A DNA stretch of 64,000 nucleotides from assembly GCA_038531745.1 (NCBI GenBank), contig JBCBBJ010000011.1, positions 44,770 through 108,769 of the forward strand. The letters run 5' to 3'. The notes below the pieces were generated by a model, which did not search any database, had not been told where the DNA came from, and saw only the letters and a program-made list of their open reading frames with translations. Of this stretch, positions 26,033-35,118 are shown piece after piece. This DNA is from CALLPQ01 sp038531745 (GTDB taxonomy: Bacteria; Pseudomonadota; Alphaproteobacteria; Caulobacterales; Parvularculaceae). Position 1 is the stretch's first letter; each line of letters starts with the position of its first letter. Position numbers and translations under genes: made by a program.

Positions 26033-27358
26033 ATGCGAATTTGCCAGATTAATCTTTCAATTCTTATGGGCTTGCTGCTTTTTGGCTGTACAGATCAGGC
26101 CGATGCAGTGTTGCCAGAGGCTGAAACGGTAGTGAGGAGCGACACATCAATCGGCACCCCTGTGGCGCAAATGACGCTCGATGAAAAGCTGGCGCAGATC
26201 ACGTGCATCTGGATGGACAGGACGAAAATTCTTAATGAAAATGGCGACTTTTCGCCGGAAAAAATGAAATCTGCTTTTCCCTACGGGATGGGCTGTATCG
26301 CACGGCCACAAGATACAATTGGACTAGAGGGACCAGCCGAGCGCAAGGACGTGAATGATTCAACGGTCGTGCGAAAACGATCATCGCGGACACCGGGTGA
26401 AACGATCAAGCTGACCAACGCCATACAGAAAGGGATGATTGAGGAAACCCGTCTCGGGATTCCCACATTGTTTCACGAGGAAGGCTTGCATGGTTTTCAG
26501 GGCCGGTATGCAACGCCTTTTCCTCAAGCGATCGGCTTGGCAAGTATGTTTGATCCCGCGCTCGTGGAAGAGCTTTTTTCCGTTACCGCTGGCGAGCTCA
26601 GGGTGCGCGGTGTTCATCATGTTTTGTCACCTGTTGTTGATGTGGCGCTTGATCCCCGTTGGGGGCGCATTGAAGAAACCTTTGGCGAAGACCCTTATCT
26701 TGTCAGCCGTATGGGCGTTGCGGCAGTTAACGGTTTTCAAGGTAGAAAAAGCGCCAGCCAGATCGCCACAGATAAGGTGCTAGCGACGCTAAAACATATG
26801 ACAGGACACGGGCAACCAGAGGCAGGGCTGAATGTTGGTCCCGCAGAAGTGCCCGAGCGTGTTTTGCGCGAAGTCTTTTTTCCGCCCTTCGAAGCGGCGA
26901 TCAAAAAGGCTGGCGCCGCAAGTGTTATGGCGAGTTATAATGAGATTGATGGTATCCCGTCCCACGCAAATGATTGGCTATTGAATGATATTCTGTGTAC
27001 AGAATGGGGATTTGATGGCGCAGTTGTGGCCGACTATTTTGCGATCAATGAGTTACAGCGGCGTCATCATCTGGTGGGGTCGCTAGGAGAAGCCGGTAGA
27101 CTGGCACTCACGTCGGGCGTTGATATGGAATTGCCGCGACGAGATCGCGAGCGTCACCCGGCCCGTGCGCGAATTGAAAGGCTTTGAACGGGTCAGCCTT
27201 GCACCCGGGGGCAGCAAAACCGTACGCTTTGCGATCACGCCGGAAAACTGCGCTTTTTTAACCGATCTCTGGACCGGGTTGTGGAACCTGGAACATTTGC
27301 GATTATGGTAGGCAATAGTGCGCATTCCCATCAATCCACGACGCTGCGCGTTGAATAA
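26033..27358 (+). pseudogene. GH3 beta-glycosidase remnant with internal deletion
   Basis: The N-terminal barrel domain is intact to SGVDMELP (about codon 366): lipoprotein signal LLLFGC, FHEEGLHGFQG, DPRWGRIEETFGEDPYL, LKHMTGHGQPE and the nucleophile Asp in FDGAVVADYF. The next readable piece, from about 27140 in another frame, is the C-terminal fibronectin-III-like domain (SVTRPVRELKGFERVSLAPG). The whole second GH3 domain is therefore missing, some 300 or more residues judged by family length. A further one-base deletion near 27269 shifts the last part (EPGTFAIMVGNSAHSH), which ends at TAA 27356-27358. The gene cannot make a working enzyme. Confidence 0.85.
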
Positions 27359-27376
27359 TTAGCTGAGGACGATCAG

Positions 27377-28778
27377 ATGACCGCATTGGTTCTTGAGGAA
27401 AATCGGATCTTGCCTTTGTTTTTCTGATTACGTTGGTGGCAACCATTGGCGGGTTCCTGTTTGGTTTTGATAGCGGTGTGATTAACGGCACCGTTAAAGG
27501 CTTACAAAAGGCATTTGGGTCAAATTCTGTGGGCACGGGGTTCAGCGTTGCATCTATGTTGCTGGGGTGCGCGGTGGGTGCCTTTGTGGCCGGTCGCCTC
27601 GCCGATCAATTCGGGCGCCGTGCACTCTTGTTTGCATCAGCCACTTTTTTTTGGTGAGCGCTTTTGGGTCGGGTATCGCGGATACGACCGTTCTCTTCGT
27701 TGTTTATCGTATCTTGGGCGGCCTGGCGGTTGGCGCAGCGAGCGTCATGGCACCAGCTTATATTAGTGAGATAGCACCGGCGCAGCTTCGCGGACGTTTG
27801 GCTTCTATCCAACAGGTTGCCATTGTGACGGGGCTAACCGGGGCGTTTTTAAGCAATTACTTAATTGCCGGTGCCGCGGGCGATTCCGTTCGTGAATTCT
27901 GGTTGGGGTTTGAGGCTTGGCGCTGGATGTTCTGGGCAGAGATTATTCCGGCGGGGCTGTTCCTCATTTGTTTGTTCTTTATCCCCGAGAGTCCCCGTTT
28001 CCTCGTGGCTGCAAATCAATCCGGCAAGGCGCTGGCGATCCTCCAGCGTTTGTATGGCCCCGTGCAGGGTGAGAAGACATTGGCGGAAATTGAGGCCTCC
28101 CTTCAAACCGAACACAGGCCCCGACTTGCCGACTTGCGGGATGGGGCCACGGGCAAACTCTATCCCATCGTTTGGGTTGGTTTGGGTCCTGCAGTTTTTC
28201 AGCAATTGGTGGGTATCAATGTCATTTTTTACTACGGCTCGGTGTTGTGGGAGTTTGTGGGCTTTACCGAAGAAGACAGCCTACTGACAAATGTGATTAT
28301 GGGTACCGTCAGCATTGCGGCGTGCCTATTGACCATCGTGTTGATTGACCGCTTGGGGCGCAAGCCAATTTTGTTCACCGGCTCGATTGGCATGGCGGTG
28401 ACGCTTGCCGTTATGGCTGCCGTTTTTTCCAGAGCGACCGTGACCGAAACCGGTCTTACCTTGTCGCCGATACTCGGTTAGATCGCGCTCTATGCGGCGA
28501 TTGCCTATGTGGCGTTCTTTAATTTTAGTTGGGGCCCTGTCATGTGGGTCTTGCTGGGTGAGATGTTCCCGAACCAGCTGCGCGGTTCCGGCCTGGCGGT
28601 CAGTGGTTTTGCCCAATGGATGGCGAATTTCGGCATCACCATGACTTTTCCGATTTTGTTGGCAACAACGGGTCTCACCAGCGCTTATGGCTTTTACGCG
28701 GTCTCTGCGGCGGTCTCCGCCGTTTTTGTCTTTAAGGGCGTTCGCGAAACGCGGGGCAAAACCCTCGAAGCCATGTGA
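27377..28778 (+). pseudogene. MFS sugar transporter, frameshifted and stopped
   Basis: All parts of a sugar-porter MFS protein are present but in three frames. The start MTALVLEEN shifts near 27400 into DLAFVFLITLVATIGGFLFG. A run of eight T at 27645-27652 (nine would restore the frame, giving SATFFLVSAF) shifts again into the long middle part with PESPRFL and FQQLVGIN. TAG at 28479-28481 then breaks the frame before IALYAAIAYVAFFNFSWGP, and the end is at 28778. Both shifts are single-base losses. The original carried a hexose or disaccharide, probably the product of the GH3 enzyme upstream. Confidence 0.87.
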
Positions 28779-28822
28779 GGGTCCTGCGCAGAGTGTGACT
28801 AATTACCTGTAAACAGATCATA

Positions 28823-29554
28823 CTATCGTAAACGATAAACCGCCATGCGCTCATAAATTTCCATGGCTTGGGCGGCAATATGGGCGTGTTGGGGTGCCAC
28901 AGGAGGGAGCGCGCCCGGCGCTGGGCCAAAACCGGTGGAGGCATGGATGCTGGCATACCAGTGTTTAGCCCACACCCCATCGCTCGGGTGCGGCCCCGTC
29001 GGCCAGGACAGCATGTTATTCTCGAAAGGAATGTCCAACGCGTCGCACAACGCCGCCAAGAGGCGCGCTGGCTCGGCAAGGATTGTGTCCGCATCAACCA
29101 CGACGGGCGGTCCGCCGGTGTTGGTGCGTATGGTGTCGAACAGTGCCCATTGCTGGGCAAAGCCGATGGCTGTCAAGCTTACTGTTGGCATTTTGGCCGC
29201 GTAGGAGGCTAAAACGCGCGCCGGATGGCGAATAAGAAATGCGTGGCGGACCCCCTGAAAATCGAAATCCAACAGGTTTAACCCGCCATGGTGTGTCATG
29301 TGTTTTTCATATTGCAACGGGCTTTGCCCGTGCGCGCCGCTGGCCAGGGCCCGCGATACCACCCATGGGTCGGTTTCGTGATGATGCATAATCTCTGCGC
29401 GCATGGGGTGATCAGCGCCAGTCTTGTTAAGCCATGCAGCGTAGTAGGGTTCATCAATACACTGACAATCAGAGCGGCTAGAAAAGCTGCGCATCATCGC
29501 GGTGGAAAGGTTGCGCGGGCCTGACCACATGGCGATCCGGGTCGGGGGCTTCAA
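28823..29554 (-). CDS. sulfotransferase-like protein
   Basis: Predicted 243-residue protein with the phosphosulfate-binding loop of the sulfotransferase fold, RIAMWSGPRNLSTAMMRSF, and the 3'-phosphate region RHAFLIRHPARVLASY. I choose a TTG start at 29554 because it overlaps the nadC stop (TTGA), giving coupling to nadC. A longer frame would extend 17 residues into nadC. Some proteins of this shape are fused or linked to other enzymes, so the substrate is unknown. It is the last gene of the nad operon. Confidence 0.7.
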   Translation of the reverse strand: MKPPTRIAMWSGPRNLSTAMMRSFSSRSDCQCIDEPYYAAWLNKTGADHPMRAEIMHHHETDPWVVSRALASGAHGQSPLQYEKHMTHHGGLNLLDFDFQGVRHAFLIRHPARVLASYAAKMPTVSLTAIGFAQQWALFDTIRTNTGGPPVVVDADTILAEPARLLAALCDALDIPFENNMLSWPTGPHPSDGVWAKHWYASIHASTGFGPAPGALPPVAPQHAHIAAQAMEIYERMAVYRLR

Positions 29555-30429
29555 ATGATATCGAGCCCCACATCCAGATTGGGTGCAGAATGGGTGATCC
29601 ACCCGGACGAGATATAATCAACACCCGTTTGCGCAATGGCTGCCACACTTTCAACGGTCACATTACCCGATGCTTCCAGGATGCGGGGTGTACTGGCCTG
29701 GTTGCGTTTTACCGCGTCGCAAAGGGCCGCATGGCTCATATTATCCAGCAGAATGATATCCGCATGCTGACCCTCCGGCTGTGCGAGGACCTCGGCAAGT
29801 TGATCAAGCGTATCAACTTCAATTTCAATCTTTACCGTATGCCCCACATGATGGCGCACGGCGGCAAGCGCATTGGCAATCGATCCGTTGGCGGCAATAT
29901 GATTATCCTTGATCATCACCGCATCATAAAGGCCAAAACGATGGTTCAAGCCGCCACCACATCGCACGGCAAATTTTTCCGCAGCGCGCAATCCCGGTGT
30001 GGTCTTGCGTGTACAGACGATGCGCGTATGGGTCCCTGCCGTTTGCGCCACAAGCGCCTGCGTTGCGGTCGCAATCCCCGAAAGGCGGCCGAGGAAATTC
30101 AACGCCACCCGCTCCGCCATGAGGAGAGCGCGGGCTGGTCCTTCGATGGTGGCAATGATTTCGCCGGGTGAGGCCGCGTCGCCATCGGTAAGACGGTTTT
30201 CAACCCTCAACGCCGGGTCCAGCGTTTGAAAGACCTGACGGGCAAGATCGACCCCGGCGAGGGTGCCGGCCCGGCGCGCGGTAATCTGGGCGCGCAGTGT
30301 GCTGTCTTCCTCGATGCAAGCCTGGGTGGTCAGATCGCCAACATCACCAAAGTCCTCCGCGAAGGCCCGGTCGATAAGCGGTGCCGTTAATAGGGAGGGC
30401 AAGGCCAAGGGTCGGTTATCAAAGGTCAC
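29551..30429 (-). CDS. nadC: nicotinate-nucleotide pyrophosphorylase (carboxylating)
   Basis: Converts quinolinate and PRPP to nicotinate mononucleotide, the third step of de novo NAD synthesis. Length 292 residues, GTG start overlapping the nadB stop by four bases (GTGA). Active-site signatures are clear: CTRKTTPGLRAAEKFAV, GGGLNHRFGLYDAVMIKDNH, and the late LLDNMSHAAL and ILEASGNVTV. Confidence 0.96.
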   Translation of the reverse strand: MTFDNRPLALPSLLTAPLIDRAFAEDFGDVGDLTTQACIEEDSTLRAQITARRAGTLAGVDLARQVFQTLDPALRVENRLTDGDAASPGEIIATIEGPARALLMAERVALNFLGRLSGIATATQALVAQTAGTHTRIVCTRKTTPGLRAAEKFAVRCGGGLNHRFGLYDAVMIKDNHIAANGSIANALAAVRHHVGHTVKIEIEVDTLDQLAEVLAQPEGQHADIILLDNMSHAALCDAVKRNQASTPRILEASGNVTVESVAAIAQTGVDYISSGWITHSAPNLDVGLDII

Positions 30430-31943
30430 AAGCTTATCTCGGTATGTTCGGCTGGCTCTTCGGTGTCCGGAAAGTCGGTGCGGTAGTGGGCGCCGCGGCT
30501 TTCTTCGCGCATAATCGCACCATCCACAATCATCCGTGCCGTGATGAGTGTGGAAAGAAGACCACTGGTTAGGTTCTCTTCCTTTAGGGCGGTTTCGCCA
30601 AGGCGTTCGATCACCATGCGGGTCGCTTTCAGGCTATCGCGGGAGCGCACCAGGGCGGCGCCGCTCGACATGGCCTCGCGTAATTCTTTCACCACCATGG
30701 GGTCCGCAGGCTTTGAAGGAAGTACAAGGCGGTCGTCCGGGGCTGCCACCTTGGTAGTGGGTTCGGCCTCAACCCCAAGAATATCGTCTGCGGTGCGGGC
30801 GGCGAAGACCACCGCCTCCAGGAGAGAGTTTGAAGCAAGCCGATTGGCACCGTGAATACCAGTAGAGGCAACTTCGCCCACAGCCCATAGGCCGGGTACG
30901 GATGATCGTCCGTCGAGGGACGTTTTCACCCCGCCCATATGGTAGTGACAGGCTGGTGCCACCGGTATGAGATCATACTGCGGGTCAATACCGCCTTCAA
31001 GGCAGGAGGCATTCACGGTGGGAAATTTCGAGGGAAAAGCCGCGCCGATGGTCGATCGGGCGTCAAGAAAAGCACCGCGCCCTGCGGTAATCTCGGTTTC
31101 GACGGCGCGCGCGACAATATCGCGGGGCGCCAATTCACCGGCCGGATGGTGACTAAGGGTAAAACGTTTGCCGTCGCGGTTCACCAGGAAAGCGCCGTCG
31201 CCGCGAATGGCTTCGGTGGCAAGGGGCGCCGGGTCTTTTTTCAAATCGATAGCGGTGGGATGAAACTGCACAAATTCAGGGTCACGGATCACCGCACCGG
31301 CGCGTAGCGCAAAGGCAAGCCCATGCCCCTGGGCGCGCACGGGGTTGGTTGTGACCGCATAAAGCCCACCGAGCCCGCCCGTGGCCAGGACTGTCCGGCT
31401 CGCCTTCATTTCGTGACGGCTTTGTTGATCCACGTTATAGATCAGGACGCCGGCGACCCGGCCATCGTCATCCGTAAGCAGATCTTCCGCCACCAGTCTT
31501 TCTAGGATGGTAATGTGCTCAGCCTCGCGGGCCGCCTTGACCAGCGCCTCCATAATGGCGGCGCCAGCCTGATCACCCGTCGCGTGTAGGATGCGTGGCC
31601 TGCTATGGGCGGCTTCACGGCCCATTTTCAAGGTGCCGTTAATATCGCGGTCAAAGGGAACGCCCCATTGCACCAAATCATCGACGACCGCTTGTGCGCC
31701 CTGTGCCAGAATGCGCGCAGCGTGCTCATCCACCAGCCCGGCGCCAGCGATGAGCGTGTCCTTTATATGCAAATCGGGATGATCATCCGCGCCCACGGCG
31801 GCCGCCATCCCGCCTTGCGCCCAAATTGAGGACCCACCGGTGCCAAGGGGCCGTGCGGTGATGACCGTCACCGGCATGGGTGCCAGTTTCAGAGCGGTAT
31901 AAAGGCCAGCAACACCGGCGCCGATGATCAGCGTTTCAGTCAT
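30426..31943 (-). CDS. nadB: L-aspartate oxidase
   Basis: Flavoenzyme of 505 residues that oxidises aspartate to iminoaspartate. The FAD fold is LIIGAGVAGLYTALKL. GSSIWAQGGMAAAVG, the substrate-site RPRILHATGD and HYHMGGVKTSLDGRSSVPGL follow, with the C-terminal three-helix domain of the succinate dehydrogenase family. The ATG at 31943 overlaps the TGA of the membrane protein upstream by one base (TGATG). Confidence 0.95.
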   Translation of the reverse strand: MTETLIIGAGVAGLYTALKLAPMPVTVITARPLGTGGSSIWAQGGMAAAVGADDHPDLHIKDTLIAGAGLVDEHAARILAQGAQAVVDDLVQWGVPFDRDINGTLKMGREAAHSRPRILHATGDQAGAAIMEALVKAAREAEHITILERLVAEDLLTDDDGRVAGVLIYNVDQQSRHEMKASRTVLATGGLGGLYAVTTNPVRAQGHGLAFALRAGAVIRDPEFVQFHPTAIDLKKDPAPLATEAIRGDGAFLVNRDGKRFTLSHHPAGELAPRDIVARAVETEITAGRGAFLDARSTIGAAFPSKFPTVNASCLEGGIDPQYDLIPVAPACHYHMGGVKTSLDGRSSVPGLWAVGEVASTGIHGANRLASNSLLEAVVFAARTADDILGVEAEPTTKVAAPDDRLVLPSKPADPMVVKELREAMSSGAALVRSRDSLKATRMVIERLGETALKEENLTSGLLSTLITARMIVDGAIMREESRGAHYRTDFPDTEEPAEHTEISL

Positions 31944-32530
31944 CAATAGGGACGTTTATCTGTTTGTGTGGTCCAGAGCGGGGGTGGTTCCTTATCAATA
32001 ATGGGCGCGATGGCGCGCAGCGCCGCATTTTCTGTGTACAGAAAATCAGCAAAACCATAACTTATAAGGTTGAGAAACCGACCTGTATCATCGCCGATGG
32101 AGGGCAGGATATTGGCGTAGCTTGCATGCGTTTCATGGACCTTGCGAATAGTGTCGAACGCAAAGATGAGCTCGCTGGAGGCTTCCGGTTCCATTTCCGC
32201 AAAAACGGTCGACGCCACCGCCGTCTGATATCCGGCATTTCGTGTTTGCGGCGGTTGCAACCCGTAATAGGGGGGGAACGAATAGTCTTCGCCGGTTTTG
32301 AATGCGTCGCGGGTCTCAATGATCTCGGAGAGGAATTTGAGATGATAATCCCGCGAGAGCAAAATGGCATCGTAGTTTTTCCTCAACTCGCTCACCATAA
32401 TGGCTTGGTTGCGCTCAACAAATTCGGTTTTCTGCCGGTTTTCGTGCCAGTTATTGAGCGCCAGGGCGAGTAGGACGCCAAAGACGATGGCGATAAATTC
32501 AACGCCAATCGAAACCCAGCGATTTTCCAT
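31943..32530 (-). CDS. membrane-anchored protein inside the nad operon (DUF6090-like)
   Basis: A 195-residue protein with one N-terminal membrane helix (WVSIGVEFIAIVFGVLLAL, then ALNNWHENR). The remainder is a helical soluble domain. The helix plus the NNWxE turn resembles DUF6090-type proteins of unknown function. AAGGGAGG lies about 8 bases before the ATG. It sits between nadA (42-base gap) and nadB (one-base overlap), so it must be made along with the pathway. It might tether the enzymes or relate to the unstable iminoaspartate; both ideas are speculation. Confidence 0.7.
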   Translation of the reverse strand: MENRWVSIGVEFIAIVFGVLLALALNNWHENRQKTEFVERNQAIMVSELRKNYDAILLSRDYHLKFLSEIIETRDAFKTGEDYSFPPYYGLQPPQTRNAGYQTAVASTVFAEMEPEASSELIFAFDTIRKVHETHASYANILPSIGDDTGRFLNLISYGFADFLYTENAALRAIAPIIDKEPPPLWTTQTDKRPY

Positions 32531-32572
32531 TCGAAAACCTCCCTTGCGCTACCCCGGTGACCATTACCGCGA

Positions 32573-33748
32573 TTAGGCCGTCGCCCGGTTCTCCACAATA
32601 GCAACCTCAGGCGCGTATCGATGGGCATAGCTTGACTGATTTTTCAGGGGCAACGCAATCATCCGTTCTACGGCCAGACGTGCCCTGGCGGCGATGGCGG
32701 GGTCAACTTGAACCTCATGTTCACCGGTTTGCAGCGCTTTGAGGATGCCGGGCAGGGTAATGCGTTTCATGTGGGGGCACAGATTGCATGGGCGCACGAA
32801 ATTCACATCCGGATTTTCCGCGGCCACATTGTCCGACATGGAACATTCCGTAAGCAGAACAACATTTTTTGGCTGGTGATCCTGAACATAATGGATCAAG
32901 CCGCTGGTGGAACCGGCAAAATCTGACGCGGCTAACACATCGGGCGGGCATTCCGGGTGGGCCAGAACGATCACGCCGGGGTTTGCCGCACGAATTTCCG
33001 CAATATCATCTGCTGTAAACTGTTCGTGCACCTCACACTCACCGGCCCAGGTGATGACGTTGATTTTGGTCATGGCCGCCACATTGCGCGCCAGATATTG
33101 GTCGGGGATGAGAATAACCTGATCGGTGTCCCATTCGGCACAAATGTGCTCAACAACCTCCACGGCATTGGAGGACGTACAGCAGATATCGGTCTCTGCC
33201 TTCACATCGGCGGTGGTGTTCACATAGGTCACCACCGGCGTGCCGGGATATTTCTGTTTCAAAAGCCGCACGTCGGCACCGGTGAGAGAGCTTGCCAGGG
33301 AACAGCCTGCCCGCATATCGGGCATCAGCACCTTTTTTTCAGGTGCAAGAATTTTCGACGTTTCCGCCATAAAATGCACCCCGGCCTGCACGATGATACC
33401 AGCGTCCGTTGCCGCGGCTTCGCGCGCCAGTTGCAGGCTGTCGCCCTTGATATCGCCGACGCCGTGAAAAATCTCCGGCGTCATATAATTGTGGGCGAGG
33501 ATAACCGCGTTCTTTTGTTTTTTTAGCGCATTGATGGCGGCGATATAGGGCGCGTGTAATTGCCATTCGAATTCGGGGATAAAGTCCGCGACGAGGGGGT
33601 AAAGATGGTCTGTTTTGGCCTTCACCTCATCGGTATAGGGCAGGGGGGCAGCGCCTTTTGCCTGCGGTTTTGGCGCTGGAACCGGCGCTTTGATCAGTGT
33701 TGTGGTGTCACCTTCGCGGTCAAAGGGGGCGTTGCCAAATGCAGCCAT
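32573..33748 (-). CDS. nadA: quinolinate synthase
   Basis: Iron-sulfur enzyme of 391 residues that joins iminoaspartate and dihydroxyacetone phosphate to give quinolinate. The three cluster cysteines are visible in MRAGCSLA, DICCTSSNAVEV and CNLCPHMKRI. ILAHNYMTPEIF marks the substrate site. I choose ATG 33748 because GGAGA precedes it by about 7 bases; the frame is open for another 50 codons but those residues are atypical and cover the regulatory palindrome. First gene of nadA-(membrane protein)-nadB-nadC. Confidence 0.95.
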   Translation of the reverse strand: MAAFGNAPFDREGDTTTLIKAPVPAPKPQAKGAAPLPYTDEVKAKTDHLYPLVADFIPEFEWQLHAPYIAAINALKKQKNAVILAHNYMTPEIFHGVGDIKGDSLQLAREAAATDAGIIVQAGVHFMAETSKILAPEKKVLMPDMRAGCSLASSLTGADVRLLKQKYPGTPVVTYVNTTADVKAETDICCTSSNAVEVVEHICAEWDTDQVILIPDQYLARNVAAMTKINVITWAGECEVHEQFTADDIAEIRAANPGVIVLAHPECPPDVLAASDFAGSTSGLIHYVQDHQPKNVVLLTECSMSDNVAAENPDVNFVRPCNLCPHMKRITLPGILKALQTGEHEVQVDPAIAARARLAVERMIALPLKNQSSYAHRYAPEVAIVENRATA

Positions 33749-33880
33749 GGTTGGTCTCCTTACCTCATTGCCGGGAGCGTTCGCGCCGGTTTTCTCGGCT
33801 TTTCTGCTGTCAACACAAAGCTGACAATGAACGCGCCTCAAATAGATAGCAGTGGGCCCCGAATGGACCGTTTGAGTGAT

Positions 33881-33899
33881 TATGCTCTGTCTGAGCATA
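33881..33899. promoter_or_regulatory. candidate NrtR operator upstream of nadA
   Basis: TATGCTC and GAGCATA form a perfect 7-bp inverted repeat with a 5-base spacer, 133 bases before the nadA start. The nrtR gene lies just upstream. NrtR sites in proteobacteria are palindromes of about this length in nad promoters, so this is the best operator candidate. Confidence 0.65.
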
Positions 33900-34028
33900 T
33901 ATAGGGTCTAAAAAGGGCACCCGCAAGGGGCGCCGTCGACAATCCTTTGAGTGCCGCAAAGGTTAACAAGCGTCAAGCAATCGGCGCAGCCTGCGGCGTT
34001 GGGTCTATACTGTCAGGTTTTTGCCCTG

Positions 34029-35102
34029 TCAGCTTTTTGCCGGGGCGCGCAGTTTTTGACCAAGGCGAGGGATGACGAGGCCCATATCCGCCCGGTCGCG
34101 CAAGGCTTCGCGATTTACCGAAAACAATGCCGCAGGGCGTCCCCCGGTTTGATCAGACATTGATCCCGTGCGCATTAAAAGACCTGTGCTTTCCACTGAG
34201 CGGCGGAAATTTTGTTTATGGAGGGCAAAACCCACAATGGCCTCCACTGCTCGCTGAAGATCGAACAGGGTGAAGGTCGGTCCCATCATCTCAAAGATCA
34301 CCGGACGATATTTTAACTTACCGCGCAGTCGCGCAATGGCGGTGGCCAGAATACGCCGATGATCCGAGGCCATGGTCAGCCCCGTGCGTGCTTTCAAGTC
34401 TGCGTCAGGCGGTGGGTCTTTCTGGTCAGCGCTCTCGTGAAGGGGGGTTTCCCCCACAAGGCCTGCCTCATACATCAGCTCAAACCGCTCCAGAATGCGC
34501 TCTTCTTCCCAGCCAAGGTCATTGAGCCCGAATGCTGTTTCCACACGCGAGCGCCGGTGGTCGCCCACTGTGCCAGCACGATTGTCCGTCCACCGATCAA
34601 GGGCCGGCAGGATCGCATCGCTCAATAGGGCCGGTTTCCCGGCACGCCAGTCTTCCCACGGGAAAAATCTGTACCAGGATCGCCAACGCGCATCGGCATC
34701 ATCAACCGGTGCCGCATCGCCTGCGAGCGCAAGATAGCCAACGGAAACCAAATGTTCGATTGGCGTATCAAGACTGCGGCCCAACCCTTCACGGCCCCGG
34801 TCACCAAAGGTGTAGAGCTGCTCCACGTAGCCAAGGGAAAGGCGCGTTTGACGCGCAACCCAATCGCGCAATCCTCGCTCAAAGGTGCGGTGCTCACGCG
34901 GATCAAACGGTCCGTAAGGCAGGGCGAGGTGATCGGCGCCGCGGGTGACGCACAGCACCTTGGGTTCATTATCCTCAAGCGCGGCCAACACCGCATTTAG
35001 GGTGATTTGTACCGGCGTGCCCGCGCGGCCCGCCTTTTCCAATCTGGACGATTGATCGCGACGACTTTGCGAAGCCTGATGCTGGCGCGGTGTTGTAGTC
35101 AT
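34029..35102 (-). CDS. nrtR: NrtR, Nudix-related repressor of NAD genes
   Basis: A 357-residue regulator: N-terminal Nudix-like domain and C-terminal winged helix. PFDPREHRTFERGLRDWV aligns with the Nudix box, but the REUxEExGU catalytic residues are lost (ARQTRLSL), as in NrtR proteins that only sense ADP-ribose. SLGYVEQLYTFGDRGR is characteristic. The DNA-binding part includes FTLFDLQRAVEAIVG and HKQNFRRSVESTGLL. Start ATG 35102; the frame extends 43 codons upstream into the phosphatase gene. Its target is very likely the nadA operon just downstream. Confidence 0.87.
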   Translation of the reverse strand: MTTTPRQHQASQSRRDQSSRLEKAGRAGTPVQITLNAVLAALEDNEPKVLCVTRGADHLALPYGPFDPREHRTFERGLRDWVARQTRLSLGYVEQLYTFGDRGREGLGRSLDTPIEHLVSVGYLALAGDAAPVDDADARWRSWYRFFPWEDWRAGKPALLSDAILPALDRWTDNRAGTVGDHRRSRVETAFGLNDLGWEEERILERFELMYEAGLVGETPLHESADQKDPPPDADLKARTGLTMASDHRRILATAIARLRGKLKYRPVIFEMMGPTFTLFDLQRAVEAIVGFALHKQNFRRSVESTGLLMRTGSMSDQTGGRPAALFSVNREALRDRADMGLVIPRLGQKLRAPAKS

Positions 35103-35118
35103 GACCGCAACGTAGGGC

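Noticed and set aside
17882..28778. Genome-wide reassignment of TAG to glutamine
   Set aside because: TAG ends normal genes in this window (6899-6901, 16017-16019, 20738-20740, 24682-24684, 56277-56279), so it still acts as a stop.
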